This document shows positions 52,576 through 60,275 of a DNA stretch of 64,000 nucleotides, piece after piece (within the stretch, counting starts at the first letter, position 1; each line of letters starts with the position of its first letter). Position numbers and translations under genes: made by a program. A model generated the notes under the pieces. The model had not been told where the DNA came from. It did no database searches and worked only from the letters and a program-made list of their open reading frames with translations. Origin of the DNA: Pseudomonas wenzhouensis (GTDB lineage: Bacteria > Pseudomonadota > Gammaproteobacteria > Pseudomonadales > Pseudomonadaceae); assembly GCF_021029445.1 (NCBI RefSeq), contig NZ_CP072610.1, positions 1,860,001 to 1,924,000 of the forward strand, written 5' to 3'.

Positions 52576-53712
52576 ATGGCCGAAAGCGAGAGCGGTGCCG
52601 ACAAAAGCGAAGAACCCACAGGCAAGCGACTTGAAGAGTCGCGCAAGAAAGGCCAGATCGCTCGTTCCAAGGAACTCAATACCCTGGCGGTCACCCTCAC
52701 CGGCACCATGGCCCTGATCATCTTCGGTGCCTACATGGGCAACGTGCTGATGGACATCATGCGTGGCAACTTCAGCCTGCCGCGTGATGTGTTGATGAGC
52801 GAGCGCAGTATGGCGCTTTACCTGCTGGCTTCCGGCAAGGAAGCCCTGCTGGCGATGCAGCCATTTCTGATCGCCTTGCTGATCGCCTCCATCGTCGGCC
52901 CTATCGCTTTGGGCGGCTGGCTATTTTCCACGGAAGCACTGCAGCCCAAGGCCAGCCGGATGAATCCGCTGGCGGGGCTCAAACGCATGTTCTCGGTTCA
53001 GGCACTGGTCGAGTTGCTCAAGGCACTGGCCAAGTTTCTGGTGATTCTCGCGGTAGCGTTGGTCGTGCTGGCCGTGGATGAAGATGATCTGCTGGCGATC
53101 GCCAATGAGCCCATCGAGCCGGCTATCCTGCACAGTCTGAAGGTGGTCGGCTGGAGCGCTTTTTGGCTGTCCTGTGGCCTGATCCTGATCGCCGCTGTGG
53201 ATGCGCCATTCCAGCTGTGGAGTCACAAGCAGAAGCTGAAGATGACCAAGCAGGAGGTGCGCGACGAGTACAAGGACACCGAGGGCAAACCCGAGGTCAA
53301 GGGACGCATCCGTCAGTTGCAGCGTGAAATGGCTGAGCGTCGCATGATGCAGGCCGTACCGCAGGCCGATGTGGTGATTACCAACCCGACGCACTTCGCC
53401 GTGGCGCTCAAGTACGACCCGGAGAAGGGAGGGGCGCCGCTGTTGTTGGCCAAGGGCGGCGACTTCCTGGCGCTGAAGATTCGTGAGATCGCCCAGGAGC
53501 ACAAGGTGATGGTGCTGGAATCACCGGGGCTAGCGCGGGCCGTTTACTACTCCACCGAACTCGATCAGGAAATCCCTGCCGGTCTCTATCTGGCGGTGGC
53601 GCAGGTGCTGGCCTACGTCTATCAGTTGCGTCAGTACCAGGCCGGCAAGGGCAAGCGCCCCGGCCCGTTACCGGATTTGCCCATCCCGCCGGATCTGCGT
53701 CGTGACGCCTAG
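52576..53712 (+). CDS. flhB: Export substrate-specificity switch FlhB
   Basis: FlhB (378 residues) has four transmembrane helices and a cytoplasmic domain with the autocleavage motif NPTH (VVITNPTHFAVALKYDPEKG). Self-cleavage after Asn, together with FliK, switches export from hook to filament proteins. The N-terminus (ADKSEEPTGKRLEESRKKGQ, then IARSKEL) is typical. It is the last gene of the fliL operon. Confidence 0.97.
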   Translation: MAESESGADKSEEPTGKRLEESRKKGQIARSKELNTLAVTLTGTMALIIFGAYMGNVLMDIMRGNFSLPRDVLMSERSMALYLLASGKEALLAMQPFLIALLIASIVGPIALGGWLFSTEALQPKASRMNPLAGLKRMFSVQALVELLKALAKFLVILAVALVVLAVDEDDLLAIANEPIEPAILHSLKVVGWSAFWLSCGLILIAAVDAPFQLWSHKQKLKMTKQEVRDEYKDTEGKPEVKGRIRQLQREMAERRMMQAVPQADVVITNPTHFAVALKYDPEKGGAPLLLAKGGDFLALKIREIAQEHKVMVLESPGLARAVYYSTELDQEIPAGLYLAVAQVLAYVYQLRQYQAGKGKRPGPLPDLPIPPDLRRDA

Positions 53713-53750
53713 CGTTACCACTGCGTCAGCGCGGGTGTGCCACGTTTTAG

Positions 53751-53772
53751 GCGGCAACCTGAGGCTTGCCGC
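53751..53772 (+). terminator. Possible terminator after flhB
   Basis: GCGGCAA (53751-53757) pairs with TTGCCGC (53766-53772) around an 8-base loop, with T-rich bases before and TTAAAG after. It lies 38 bases after flhB and just before the flhA promoter. Confidence 0.45.
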
Positions 53773-53787
53773 TTAAAGCTGCCTTTG

Positions 53788-53803
53788 TGGAACGCTTCTT
53801 GCC
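53788..53803 (+). promoter_or_regulatory. Sigma-54 promoter of flhA
   Basis: TGGAACGCTTCTTGCC has GG (53789-53790) and GC (53801-53802) correctly spaced. flhA is FleQ/sigma-54 controlled in P. aeruginosa. A FleQ-like box follows. Confidence 0.75.
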
Positions 53804-53829
53804 ATAACCCCTTCAGGACGCACTCTCGC

Positions 53830-53843
53830 GTCAAAAGATTGAA
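53830..53843 (+). promoter_or_regulatory. Candidate FleQ box downstream of the flhA promoter
   Basis: GTCAAAAGATTGAA matches the FleQ-box consensus at 11 of 14 positions. It begins 28 bases after the -12 GC, at about +15, where FleQ is known to bind at P. aeruginosa flhA. It overlaps ATG 53843, an argument for translation starting downstream at GTG 53861. Confidence 0.5.
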
Positions 53844-53860
53844 TGGGTTGGGGTAGTCAC

Positions 53861-55996
53861 GTGGCATTCAACATTAATCGCTCGCAGATCATCGGAGATG
53901 CTCGTGGCAACCTGGCAGGGTTGCGCCAGGGCAGTCTGGGCATTCCTCTGCTGCTGCTGGCGTTGCTGGGCATGGTCACGCTGCCGGTGCCGCCGCTGCT
54001 GCTCGACACGCTGTTCACTTTCAACATCGCGCTGTCGATTGTCGTGCTGCTGGTCGCGGTCTACGCACTCAGGCCACTGGACTTCGCGGTATTCCCCACC
54101 ATCCTGCTGGTCGCGACCTTGCTCCGTCTGGCGCTCAACGTGGCGTCTACCCGGGTTGTGCTGTTGAACGGTCAGGAAGGCCCGCATGCGGCCGGTAAGG
54201 TCATCCAGGCTTTCGGTGAGGTGGTGATCGGCGGTAACTATGTGGTCGGTGTGGTGGTTTTCGCCATTCTGGTGATCATCAACTTCGTGGTCGTGACCAA
54301 GGGTGCCGGGCGTATTTCCGAAGTGAGCGCACGCTTCACTCTCGATGCCATGCCCGGCAAGCAGATGGCCATCGATGCCGACCTCAATGCCGGTTTGATC
54401 GACCAGAACGAAGCCAAGAAACGGCGTAGCGAAGTAGCTCAGGAGGCGGATTTCTACGGCTCGATGGATGGTGCCAGCAAGTTCGTGCGTGGCGATGCCA
54501 TCGCCGGCCTGTTGATCATGTTCGTCACCCTGATCGGTGGTATGGCCATTGGCATGCTGCAGCACAGCCTGAGCTTCGCCGATGCGAGCAAGATCTACGC
54601 GTTGCTGGTGATCGGTGACGGTCTGGTGGCGCAGATCCCCTCGCTGCTGCTGTCGACTGCCGCTGCGATCATGGTCACCCGCGTGTCCAGCTCCGAGGAC
54701 ATGGGGCAGCAGGTCAACCGGCAGATGTTCGCTTCGCCGCGTGCCCTGGCCGTGGCGGCGGCCATCCTGATTGTCATGGGTCTGGTGCCGGGCATGCCGC
54801 ATATCTCCTTCATCAGCCTGGGCCTGATTGCTGGCGGCGCCGCCTACTGGATCGCCAACAAGAAGCGCAGGGCGCAGGAGGCCGAGCAGCAGGAGGTGCA
54901 GCGGCAGCAGGAGCTGATTCCGGCGCAGAAGGCGCAGGAGGTCAAGGAGCTGGGCTGGGATGATGTCACGCCCGTGGACATGGTCGGTCTGGAGGTCGGC
55001 TACCGTCTGATTCCCCTGGTGGATCGCAACCAGGGCGGGCAACTGCTGGCACGAATCAAGGGGGTGCGCAAGAAGTTGTCGCAGGAGATGGGCTTTCTCA
55101 TGCCCTCGGTGCATATTCGCGACAACCTCGACCTGGCGCCCAACGCCTACCGCTTGACGCTGATGGGCGTCAGCGTGGCCGAGGCCGAGGTTTATCCGGA
55201 TCGCGAACTGGCGATCAACCCCGGCCAGGTGTTCGGCCCGCTCAATGGTATTGCCGCCAAGGATCCGGCGTTCGGTCTGGAGGCCGTGTGGATCGACGCC
55301 AATCAGCGTGATCAGGCGCAATCGCTCGGCTACACGGTGGTCGATGCCAGCACGGTGGTCGCCACTCACCTCAACCAGATCCTGCACAAGCATGCCCACG
55401 AGCTGCTCGGGCATGAGGAAGTGCAGCAACTCATGCAGTTGCTGGCCAAGAGTTCGCCGAAGCTGGCCGAAGAGCTGGTGCCAGGCCTGGTGTCGCTGTC
55501 GACGCTGCTCAAGGTGCTGCAGGCGCTGTTGCAGGAGCAGGTACCGGTACGCGACATCCGTACCATCGCCGAAGCCATCGCCAACGTCGCACCGAAGAGT
55601 CAAGATCCCGCCGCCATGGTCGCCGCCGTGCGGGTGTCGCTGGCCCGCGCAATCGTGCAAAGCATCGTGGGACTAGAGCCGGAGCTGCCTGTGATCACCC
55701 TGGAACCAAGGTTGGAACAGATATTGCTTAATAGTCTGCAGAAGGCCGGTCAGGGCAGCGAGGATGGCATCCTCCTCGAACCGGGCATGGCCGAGAAGCT
55801 GCAGCGTTCCCTGGTGGAAGCGGCGCAGCGCCAGGAAATGCTCGGCAAGCCGGTGATTCTGCTGGTGGCCGGGCCCGTCCGGGCGATGTTGTCGCGCTTC
55901 GCGCGGCTGGCGGTACCCAGCATGCATGTGCTGGCCTACCAGGAAATTCCGGACAACAAGCAGGTCACCATAGTCGCTACGGTCGGCCAGAACTGA
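53861..55996 (+). CDS. flhA: Export apparatus protein FlhA
   Basis: FlhA (711 residues from GTG 53861) is the ion-conducting export engine. Eight or so transmembrane helices lie in the first 330 residues, with the FHIPEP region (VVTKGAGRISEVSARFTLDA, then MPGKQMAIDADLNAGLID). A large cytoplasmic ring domain follows. ATG 53843 would add six residues but has no ribosome binding site; GTG 53861 has GGGG about 8 bases upstream and gives an N-terminus like that of relatives. Confidence 0.96.
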   Translation: MAFNINRSQIIGDARGNLAGLRQGSLGIPLLLLALLGMVTLPVPPLLLDTLFTFNIALSIVVLLVAVYALRPLDFAVFPTILLVATLLRLALNVASTRVVLLNGQEGPHAAGKVIQAFGEVVIGGNYVVGVVVFAILVIINFVVVTKGAGRISEVSARFTLDAMPGKQMAIDADLNAGLIDQNEAKKRRSEVAQEADFYGSMDGASKFVRGDAIAGLLIMFVTLIGGMAIGMLQHSLSFADASKIYALLVIGDGLVAQIPSLLLSTAAAIMVTRVSSSEDMGQQVNRQMFASPRALAVAAAILIVMGLVPGMPHISFISLGLIAGGAAYWIANKKRRAQEAEQQEVQRQQELIPAQKAQEVKELGWDDVTPVDMVGLEVGYRLIPLVDRNQGGQLLARIKGVRKKLSQEMGFLMPSVHIRDNLDLAPNAYRLTLMGVSVAEAEVYPDRELAINPGQVFGPLNGIAAKDPAFGLEAVWIDANQRDQAQSLGYTVVDASTVVATHLNQILHKHAHELLGHEEVQQLMQLLAKSSPKLAEELVPGLVSLSTLLKVLQALLQEQVPVRDIRTIAEAIANVAPKSQDPAAMVAAVRVSLARAIVQSIVGLEPELPVITLEPRLEQILLNSLQKAGQGSEDGILLEPGMAEKLQRSLVEAAQRQEMLGKPVILLVAGPVRAMLSRFARLAVPSMHVLAYQEIPDNKQVTIVATVGQN

Positions 55997-56007
55997 GGTA
56001 AAGGGTC

Positions 56008-57318
56008 ATGCAGGTCAAACGCTTCTTCGCTGTCGATATGCGGACCGCCATGAAACTGGTGCGTGACGAACTGGGCGCTGATGCCGCGATCATCGGCAAT
56101 CGCCGTGTCGCCGGTGGCGTCGAGCTGACTGCTGCGCTGGATTATCAGGTGCCGGCACCCGTGCGTCCGAACCCGGCGCTGGAAGCCGAGCTGCGCAAGA
56201 CCCAGGCACGCATTGCCAGTGCCCAGGCCGAGCTGAGCACGCGTGCAGTACAGGATGCCGGCAAGGATCGCCAACTGTTCGCCAACGAGTCGTTGTTGGC
56301 GCCCGAGCTGCCGGCAACTCCGGTCAAGCCGCAGCGCCCGCTAGACGTTGCCGCACCTGCCGCGCCTGCGGTCGATCCCCGTGCCCTGGAGGCCATGCGT
56401 TTCGAGCTGCACGGCCTGCGTGAGCTGATTGAGGTGCAACTGGGGTCGATCGCCTGGGGACAACTGCAGAATCGTCGTCCGCAGCAGGCCAATCTGTGGC
56501 GTCGCCTGCAGCGCATGGGGCTTTCTGCCGAGCTGTCGCAGGCCCTGCTGAGCAAGGTGGCGGGCGTGGCTGAACCGCGCCAGGCCTGGCGCATGCTGCT
56601 GGCGCACCTGGCACACGCGATCAAGACACCCAAGGTGGAGCCGTTGGAGGAGGGTGGGGTCATTGCACTGGTCGGCCCGGCCGGCATGGGCAAGACCACG
56701 ACACTGGCCAAGCTGGCCGCACGCTATGTGCTTAAGTACGGCGCGCAACAGGTCGCCCTGGTGAGCATGGACAGCTTTCGCATCGGCGCGCAGGAGCAGC
56801 TCAAGACCCTGGGGCGCATTCTTGGTGTTTCGGTGACTCAGATCGACCCTGGTCAGTCTTTGCTGCAGGCAATGGCGCCCCTGAGCAAGAAGCGTGTGGT
56901 GCTGGTCGATACTGCCGGCCTGCCCGGCAATGATCCGGCGCTGCGCCTCCAGCTGGAAAGCCTGGCCTCGCCGCGCATCAGGGCGAAGAATTATCTGGTT
57001 CTGGCTGCAACCAGTCAGAGTCAAGTGCTCAAAGCCGCCTACCATAGTTACAAGCGCTGCGGTCTTGCTGGCTGCATACTGACGAAACTGGACGAGGCCG
57101 CAAGCCTGGGCGAGGTTTTAGGTCTGGCTATAGGCCAGCAACTGCCGGTAGCCTATGTGGCAGATGGTCCGCGCATTCCTGACGATCTGCAGGTACCGCG
57201 CAGTCATCAGCTGGTCAGCCGTGCAGTCGGTCTGCAGGCTGCCGAGGAGCCGAGTGAAGAGGCCATGGCGCAGATGTTCGCCGGTCTCTACCACAACCCG
57301 GCGCAGCGCGCCGGCTGA
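56008..57318 (+). CDS. flhF: Polar flagellum GTPase FlhF
   Basis: An SRP-family GTPase (436 residues) that places the flagellum at the cell pole. N-terminal basic B domain (VKRFFAVDMRTAMKLVRDEL), a variable Ala/Pro-rich part, then the NG domain with P-loop GPAGMGKTTTLAKLA near residue 222, SMDSFRIGAQEQL, DTAGLPG and TKLDEAASLGE. Works with FleN, encoded next. Confidence 0.96.
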   Translation: MQVKRFFAVDMRTAMKLVRDELGADAAIIGNRRVAGGVELTAALDYQVPAPVRPNPALEAELRKTQARIASAQAELSTRAVQDAGKDRQLFANESLLAPELPATPVKPQRPLDVAAPAAPAVDPRALEAMRFELHGLRELIEVQLGSIAWGQLQNRRPQQANLWRRLQRMGLSAELSQALLSKVAGVAEPRQAWRMLLAHLAHAIKTPKVEPLEEGGVIALVGPAGMGKTTTLAKLAARYVLKYGAQQVALVSMDSFRIGAQEQLKTLGRILGVSVTQIDPGQSLLQAMAPLSKKRVVLVDTAGLPGNDPALRLQLESLASPRIRAKNYLVLAATSQSQVLKAAYHSYKRCGLAGCILTKLDEAASLGEVLGLAIGQQLPVAYVADGPRIPDDLQVPRSHQLVSRAVGLQAAEEPSEEAMAQMFAGLYHNPAQRAG

Positions 57319-57408
57319 AATAGCGGCAGTGTTGCACCCTCTCGCGCAGGTGCGTGGGAGTGAACGGCCCGAGGGCCACGTCGAAGTTAGACAAGGTGTA
57401 AAGAGAAC

Positions 57409-58239
57409 ATGGGTATGCATCCCGTACAGGTGATCGCAGTGACCGGCGGCAAGGGCGGTGTTGGCAAGACCAACGTATCGGTCAATCTGTCCATGGCCCT
57501 GGCTGACCTTGGTCGTCGGGTGATGTTGATGGACGCCGACCTGGGCCTGGCCAATGTCGATGTATTGCTGGGCCTGACCCCCAAACGCACCCTGGGCGAT
57601 GTGATTGCCGGTGAGTGCGACCTGCGCGACGTCCTCCTGCAGGGGCCGGGCGGTATCCGTATCGTGCCGGCTGCCTCCGGCACGCAGAGCATGGTCAGCC
57701 TCACGCCGATGCAGCATGCCGGGCTGATCCAGGCCTTCAGCGACATCAGCGAGAACCTCGACGTGCTGGTGATCGACACCGCCGCCGGCATCGGTGATGC
57801 CGTGGTCAGCTTCGTCCGTGCCGCTCAGGAAATTCTCGTGGTGGTCTGCGATGAGCCGACCTCGATCACCGATGCCTATGCGTTGATCAAGCTGCTCAAC
57901 CGTGACCACGGCATCAGTCGCTTCCGCGTTCTGGCCAATATGGCCCATAGTCCGCAGGAAGGCCGCAATCTGTTTGCTAAGCTGACCAAGGTGACGGATC
58001 GCTTCCTCGATGTCGCCCTGCAGTATGTTGGCGCCGTGCCCTACGATGAGTGTGTGCGCAAGGCCGTGCAGAAGCAGCGCGCCGTCTATGAAGCCTTCCC
58101 TCGATCCAAGTGCGCTCTGGCGTTCAAGGCGATCGCTCAGAAGGTCGATACCTGGCCGTTGCCGGCCAATCCCCGTGGCCATCTGGAGTTTTTCGTCGAG
58201 CGTCTGGTGCAACAACCGACTGCAGACTCGGCCATATGA
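57409..58239 (+). CDS. fleN: Flagellar number regulator FleN
   Basis: A MinD/ParA-type ATPase (276 residues) that binds FleQ and limits the cell to one polar flagellum. Deviant Walker A (GGKGGVGKTNVSVNLS) is at residues 13-28; MDADLGLANVDVLLGL is conserved. The 90-base gap before it has no clear promoter, so it is probably transcribed with flhF. It overlaps fliA by ATGA. Confidence 0.96.
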   Translation: MGMHPVQVIAVTGGKGGVGKTNVSVNLSMALADLGRRVMLMDADLGLANVDVLLGLTPKRTLGDVIAGECDLRDVLLQGPGGIRIVPAASGTQSMVSLTPMQHAGLIQAFSDISENLDVLVIDTAAGIGDAVVSFVRAAQEILVVVCDEPTSITDAYALIKLLNRDHGISRFRVLANMAHSPQEGRNLFAKLTKVTDRFLDVALQYVGAVPYDECVRKAVQKQRAVYEAFPRSKCALAFKAIAQKVDTWPLPANPRGHLEFFVERLVQQPTADSAI

Positions 58240-58982
58240 CAGCAGCCTCCGGACTTCGTATGTATAACAAGGCTCAGGCGCAGGACTCCCAGCACCAGTT
58301 GATCGAGCGCTATGCGCCGCTGGTCAAGCGTATTGCCTACCACTTGCTGGCACGTCTGCCCGCCAGTGTGCAGGTCGATGACCTGATTCAGGCCGGCATG
58401 ATCGGCCTGCTCGAAGCCTCGCGCAAATACGACTCCAGCAAGGGGGCCAGTTTCGAGACGTTCGCCGGTATTCGCATTCGCGGCTCCATGCTCGACGAAG
58501 TGCGCAAGGGCGATTGGGCGCCACGTTCGGTACACCGCAACAGCCGTATGGTCAGCGACGCGATTCGTGTCGTTGAAGCAAGAACCGGACGCGACGCTAA
58601 AGATCACGAAGTTGCGGCCGAACTCCAATTGAGTCTGGAGGATTACTACGGCATCCTTGGCGACACTTTGGGCAGCCGCCTGTTCAGTTTCGACGACCTG
58701 CTGCAGGACGGCGAACACGGCGGTTTGCACGAAGACGCCGGGCATACCCACCTCGAACCTTCGCGGGACCTCGAAGACGAACGCTTCCAGGCGGCTTTGG
58801 CCAATGCCATTGCCGGTCTGCCTGAGCGTGAACGTCTGGTGCTGGCGCTGTATTACGATGAAGAACTGAACTTGAAGGAAATCGGTGAAGTGCTGGGGGT
58901 TAGCGAGTCGCGCGTCAGTCAGATACATAGTCAGTGTGCGGCGCGTTTGCGCTCGCGACTGAGTGAATGGCGTACAGGCTGA
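58236..58982 (+). CDS. fliA: Flagellar sigma factor FliA (sigma-28)
   Basis: Sigma-28 (248 residues) for late flagellar and chemotaxis genes, including the fliC promoter in this window. Region 2 (YAPLVKRIAYHLLARLPASV, QVDDLIQAGMIGLLEASRKY) and region 4 (LPERERLVLALYYDEELNLK, EIGEVLGVSESRVSQIHSQC) are complete. The start MTAASG overlaps the fleN stop; the frame stays open upstream within fleN. It is inhibited by FlgM, which is not in the window. Confidence 0.96.
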   Translation: MTAASGLRMYNKAQAQDSQHQLIERYAPLVKRIAYHLLARLPASVQVDDLIQAGMIGLLEASRKYDSSKGASFETFAGIRIRGSMLDEVRKGDWAPRSVHRNSRMVSDAIRVVEARTGRDAKDHEVAAELQLSLEDYYGILGDTLGSRLFSFDDLLQDGEHGGLHEDAGHTHLEPSRDLEDERFQAALANAIAGLPERERLVLALYYDEELNLKEIGEVLGVSESRVSQIHSQCAARLRSRLSEWRTG

Positions 58983-59058
58983 AGGCAACGCTCTCAGGCA
59001 TTAGCGGTTTTCACGATTAAAGAACGTAGTTGCACGCGCAATACGTTTGGGACTGTAC

Positions 59059-59064
59059 GGAGGT
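59059..59064 (+). promoter_or_regulatory. Ribosome binding site that points to a TTG start for cheY
   Basis: GGAGGT lies 4 bases before TTG 59069 and 16 bases before ATG 59081. The spacing favours the TTG, which would add four residues (MDKN) to the usual CheY start. Confidence 0.6.
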
Positions 59065-59068
59065 CGAC

Positions 59069-59455
59069 TTGGACAAGAACATGAAAATCCTCATCGTTGA
59101 CGATTTTTCGACGATGCGACGGATCATCAAGAACCTCTTGCGTGACTTGGGTTTTACCAACACCGCAGAAGCCGACGACGGCACCTCGGCACTGCCGATG
59201 CTGCAAAGCGGCAGCTTCGATTTTCTGGTGACCGACTGGAACATGCCCGGTATGACTGGCATCGACCTGCTGCGCGCGGTGAGGGCCGATGAGCGCCTCA
59301 AGCACCTGCCGGTACTGATGGTGACCGCTGAGGCCAAGCGCGATCAGATTATTGAGGCGGCCCAGGCCGGGGTGAACGGTTATGTGGTCAAACCCTTCAC
59401 TGCCCAGGTGCTGAAGGAAAAGATCGAAAAGATCTTCGAGCGGGTAAACGGCTGA
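59069..59455 (+). CDS. cheY: Chemotaxis response regulator CheY
   Basis: A single receiver domain (128 residues from TTG 59069, 124 from ATG 59081). The acidic pair is in [12 protein letters not shown], the phospho-acceptor Asp in [13 protein letters not shown], and the Lys in [12 protein letters not shown]. When phosphorylated by CheA it binds FliM and reverses the motor. The 58983-59068 leader contains TAAAG (59018-59022), which could belong to a weak FliA promoter, but the -10 is poor. Confidence 0.95.
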   Translation: MDKNMKILIVDDFSTMRRIIKNLLRDLGFTNTAEADDGTSALPMLQSGSFDFLVTDWNMPGMTGIDLLRAVRADERLKHLPVLMVTAEAKRDQIIEAAQAGVNGYVVKPFTAQVLKEKIEKIFERVNG

Positions 59456-59474
59456 TGTCAGCCGCGAGGGTGCT

Positions 59475-60263
59475 ATGGAACACGATGACTCCACTGTGGG
59501 CGACCTCGAGTCGACCCTGAAAAGCAATGCCCGCGATCTGGTAGATAGCCTCGAACAAGGCAATTTCGGAGCCGCGATACAGCTGATCAACGAGCTCAAC
59601 AAGGTTCGTGATCACGGTCTCTATCATGAGGTTGGCAAGCTCACCCGTGAGCTGCACAACTCCATCGTCAATTTCCAAATCGACCCGCGCATGCCGCATG
59701 CCCAGGAGCTGTCACAGATCGCCGACGCGACCGAGCGCCTGAACTACGTCGTGACCATGACGGAAAAAGCCGCCAACCGCACCATGGATCTGGTCGAGCA
59801 GAGCGCCCCGCTGGTCAACGATCTGAGCGATGAAGCACAGAGCCTGAGCATCGAGTGGGGCCGCTTCATGCGTCGTGAAATCAGTGCCGACGGTTTTCGT
59901 GAGCTGGCCAAGCGCGTCGAGCTGTTCCTCGCCCGCAGCGAGCGCGACGGTGCCAAGCTCTCTGCGCACCTCAACGACATTTTGTTGGCGCAGGATTTCC
60001 AGGACCTTACCGGTCAGGTGATCAAACGCGTCACGCAACTGGTGACCGAAGTCGAAAGCAACCTGCTCAAGCTGATGCTCATGGCCAGTCAGGTCGACCG
60101 TTTTGCCGGTATTCAGCACGACCACGAAGCGCTGCGTACCGAACGGGAAAAATCAAAAGAGCCATCGCGGGGTGAAGGTCCGCAGATTCATGCCGATAAG
60201 CGTGATGACGTCGCCTCCAGTCAGGACGATGTCGATGACCTGCTGTCCAGCCTGGGCTTTTAA
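59475..60263 (+). CDS. cheZ: CheY-P phosphatase CheZ
   Basis: A 262-residue helical protein that dephosphorylates CheY. The long hairpin (RIADATERLNYVVTMTEKAA-like region) carries the catalytic segment LNDILLAQDFQDLTGQVIKR with the essential Gln. The last 14 residues (SQDDVDDLLSSLGF) are the CheY-tethering peptide. It lies between cheY and cheA, in the usual Pseudomonas order. Confidence 0.95.
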   Translation: MEHDDSTVGDLESTLKSNARDLVDSLEQGNFGAAIQLINELNKVRDHGLYHEVGKLTRELHNSIVNFQIDPRMPHAQELSQIADATERLNYVVTMTEKAANRTMDLVEQSAPLVNDLSDEAQSLSIEWGRFMRREISADGFRELAKRVELFLARSERDGAKLSAHLNDILLAQDFQDLTGQVIKRVTQLVTEVESNLLKLMLMASQVDRFAGIQHDHEALRTEREKSKEPSRGEGPQIHADKRDDVASSQDDVDDLLSSLGF

Positions 60264-60275
60264 GGAGCACACAAT

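Noticed and set aside
53831..55660. A 609-codon open frame on the - strand opposite flhA
   Set aside because: Histidine/glutamine-rich shadow translation of a certain flhA; no ribosome binding site or family resemblance.
59018..59043. Possible FliA promoter upstream of cheY (TAAAG at 59018)
   Set aside because: The -10 region is only CGCAATA/GCAATAC; too weak to list as a feature although biologically plausible.
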